Both the position numbers and the translations under genes were made by a program. Below are positions 62,193 through 64,000 of a DNA stretch of 64,000 nucleotides, in pieces. Position 1 is the first letter of the stretch. Every line of letters starts with the position of its first letter. Source of the stretch: Variovorax paradoxus (GTDB lineage Bacteria > Pseudomonadota > Gammaproteobacteria > Burkholderiales > Burkholderiaceae_C); contig NZ_JAUSXG010000001.1 of NCBI RefSeq assembly GCF_030815855.1, forward strand, positions 3,720,001 to 3,784,000, given 5' to 3'. A model generated the notes under the pieces. That model saw only the letters and a program-made list of their open reading frames with translations. It was not told the DNA's origin and did not search any database.

Positions 62193-62953
62193 CGACCCCA
62201 GGCAAGCTCTATCTCGTGCCCGCGCCGCTCGACTTCGGCTGCGACATCCAGGCGCCGCTCCAGGACGCCCTGCCCCTCGGCACGCTGCAGGCGGCCGCCG
62301 GCCTCACCCATTGGATCTGCGAAAACGCCAAATCAGCCCGCGCCTATCTGAAGCGGATCGATGCGGTGGTTCCGCTGGCCGCCCCTCTGCAGGCGCAGGA
62401 CATCCGCGAATTGCCGCGCGAGGTGCACAAGAAAGGCGACCACGCGGGCCAGTTCGACGCTCGGCCGCTGCTGGCCGCGGCGCTCGAAGGCCACGACATC
62501 GGCCTGCTCAGCGAAGCCGGCATGCCGGCGGTGGCCGACCCCGGTTCCTCGGTGGCGCGCGCCGCGCATGACCTGGGCATTGCCGTGGTGCCGCTCACCG
62601 GTCCGGTTTCGCTGCTGCTGGCACTGGCTGCGAGCGGTCTCAACGGCCAGAACTTCGCGTTCGTCGGTTACCTGCCGCAGGATTCGGCCGAGCGCCAAAC
62701 CCGCATCCGCGAGCTCGAGGCGTTGGCGCTCAAGACAGGCCAGACGCAGTTGTTCATCGAAACCCCCTATCGCAATGCGGCGATGCTGCAGGCGCTGGTG
62801 CAGACGCTGCAGCACAACACCCGGCTCGCCGTGGCGCGCGGCCTGACGCTTGCAACCGCCCATGTGCGCAGCGAAACGGTGAAAGCCTGGCGCGCCAAGG
62901 CGCAGAGCGCCACGGACGAACGCCTGCCAGCCGTGTTCGCGATCGGGCGCTGA
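62189..62953 (+). CDS. RsmI-like SAM-dependent methyltransferase
   Basis: The protein has 254 residues of the tetrapyrrole-methylase fold. LLSEAGMPAVADPGSSVARA and VVPLTGPVSLLLALAASG match the RsmI group, which methylates 16S rRNA C1402, but the N-terminus (KLYLVPAPLDFG) is different from classical RsmI, so this is a paralogue of unknown target. The start is GTG inside the maf stop, so both are coupled. Confidence 0.85.
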   Translation: MTTPGKLYLVPAPLDFGCDIQAPLQDALPLGTLQAAAGLTHWICENAKSARAYLKRIDAVVPLAAPLQAQDIRELPREVHKKGDHAGQFDARPLLAAALEGHDIGLLSEAGMPAVADPGSSVARAAHDLGIAVVPLTGPVSLLLALAASGLNGQNFAFVGYLPQDSAERQTRIRELEALALKTGQTQLFIETPYRNAAMLQALVQTLQHNTRLAVARGLTLATAHVRSETVKAWRAKAQSATDERLPAVFAIGR

Positions 62954-62955
62954 CG

Positions 62956-64000
62956 ATGGTGGTGACCGCCGGCACGCGCTGGGCCTCGCGCGCGCAGTTC
63001 TTTTCGTCGGGCTTCATCTTTGCGACCTGGGGCGTGCACGTCCCCACCGTCAAGGCGCATTACGGCATCGACGAAGCCCAACTGGGGCTGGCCCTGCTCG
63101 CGGCCGGTGCCGGGGCGATGTTCGGCCTGACCAGCGCCGGACGCTGGATCGGCCGTCACGGCCCGCGGCGCATGGCGGCCGTATGCGGCTGCGTCTACGC
63201 GCTGCTGCTGGCCGGGTTGATCGCGATGCCGGGTTACTTCGCCCTGCTGCTCTTGCTGGCGGCCTTCGGCCTTGTCACCAGCGTGTTCGACGTGGCCATC
63301 AACACCGAAGCGGCACAACTCGAACTGCACGGCGGCACACCGCTGATGAGCGGCATGCACGGCATGTTCAGCCTGGGTGGCATGGCCGGGGCCGCGAGCG
63401 GCAGCGCGGCGCTGGCCGCGGGGCTCGGCCCGCAGGCGCATCTGCTGTGGGTTGCGGCGGCCATGGCGCTGGTGGTGGCTGTGTCGTCGATGCGCATGCT
63501 GCCCAAACCGCCCGTCGCAACCGACGCGGCGCCCGTCGACCGCAAATTCCGGTTGCCCCGCGGCGCGCTCGCGGTGCTCGGCGTGCTCGCGGCGTTGGGC
63601 CTGATTGCCGAAGGCGCCATCTACGACTGGAGCGTGCTCTACATGCAGCAGGAACTCGGCAGTCCGCAGAAGCAGGCCGCGCTGGCGTATGCGAGCTTCT
63701 CGGCGGCCATGGCTGCCGCGCGCTTCGGCGGCGATGCGATGCGCGCCCGCTTCACGCCGGTTGCGTTGCTGCGCGGCAGCGGCCTGCTGGCGGCCGCCGC
63801 CATGACGCTGGTGCTGCTCACCGACCTGCCCTGGCTCGCGCTGATCGGTTTCGCGGGCGTGGGTATCGGTTTCGCGAACGTGGTGCCGATTCTGTTCGGC
63901 GCATCGGCGCGCGTGCCCGGCGTCGAGCCCGCCATCGGCATTGCTGCCGTCTCGGCCGTGGCCTATCTGGGGTTCATGGCCGGTCCGGCGGTGATCGGCC
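62956..64000 (+). CDS. MFS transporter, YbjJ-like (cut by window edge)
   Basis: The first 348 residues are visible, with about ten hydrophobic segments. FFSSGFIFATWGVHVPTVKA, the loop GRWIGRHGPRRMAAVCG between helices 2 and 3, DVAINTEAAQLE and MSGMHGMFSLGG are characteristic of this MFS subgroup. Substrates are unknown. The ATG lies two bases after the methylase stop, suggesting cotranscription with maf. The end is beyond the right edge. Confidence 0.88.
   Translation, partial: MVVTAGTRWASRAQFFSSGFIFATWGVHVPTVKAHYGIDEAQLGLALLAAGAGAMFGLTSAGRWIGRHGPRRMAAVCGCVYALLLAGLIAMPGYFALLLLLAAFGLVTSVFDVAINTEAAQLELHGGTPLMSGMHGMFSLGGMAGAASGSAALAAGLGPQAHLLWVAAAMALVVAVSSMRMLPKPPVATDAAPVDRKFRLPRGALAVLGVLAALGLIAEGAIYDWSVLYMQQELGSPQKQAALAYASFSAAMAAARFGGDAMRARFTPVALLRGSGLLAAAAMTLVLLTDLPWLALIGFAGVGIGFANVVPILFGASARVPGVEPAIGIAAVSAVAYLGFMAGPAVIG

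Overview
The window is a GC-rich, gene-dense chromosomal segment of a betaproteobacterium. Gene order and proteins (rpoE-rseA-rseB-mucD-lepA-lepB-rnc-era-recO-pdxJ-acpS-nagZ; rpmF-plsX-fabHDG-acpP-fabF; mdh/gntR/sdhCDAB-sdhE-gltA; leuCDB-asd-fimV-truA-trpFBA-accD) are typical of Burkholderiales. The overall look, including the REP-like palindrome, suggests Comamonadaceae, most likely Variovorax or a close relative. That assignment is an inference from gene content; no rRNA or tRNA gene is visible.

Layout. Positions 1-1520: Fur-box-controlled feoA-feoB (feoB runs off the left edge). Positions about 1460-6450: an accessory island, visibly poorer in G+C in places. It holds a PG-binding/XVIPCD protein (the signal of substrates of Xanthomonadales-type bacteria-killing type IV secretion systems), an LprI/DUF1311 lysozyme-inhibitor-like protein, several exported small proteins (one DUF4189) and three separate pieces of a virB6-like T4SS gene. 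No other T4SS component is present. Positions 6518-17575 (mostly minus): a metallophosphoesterase, acnA, a small membrane protein with a divergent XRE/MmyB regulator, acnB, a periplasmic protein, a CitE-like lyase, trans-aconitate methyltransferase and mdh. Positions 17708-23862 (plus): a GntR regulator, sdhCDAB-sdhE and gltA. Together with the aconitases this makes nearly a whole oxidative TCA segment. Positions 23937-28418: an entericidin-like lipoprotein, a LysR regulator and leuCDB. Positions 28511-37280: asd, fimV, truA, trpFBA, accD. Positions 37302-43145: yggT, a LON-domain protein, lysS, an Hsp70-like protein, a YgjP-type metallopeptidase and nagZ. Positions 42051-60807 (minus): one long housekeeping block running from rpmF-plsX-fab genes through the sigma-E operon, lepA/lepB and rnc-era-recO to nagZ. 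Positions 60972-64000: yceD, maf, an RsmI-like methylase and a partial MFS transporter.

The housekeeping part is ordinary. The unusual part is the island at 1.5-6.4 kb. Each virB6 remnant is followed, in its own orientation, by a gene for a small exported protein, which looks like an array of T4SS-linked effector/immunity cassettes brought together by recombination in virB6. Other points worth a look are an intrinsic terminator with no gene in front of it upstream of lepA, and palindromic candidate operators in the mdh/gntR and sdh promoter regions.
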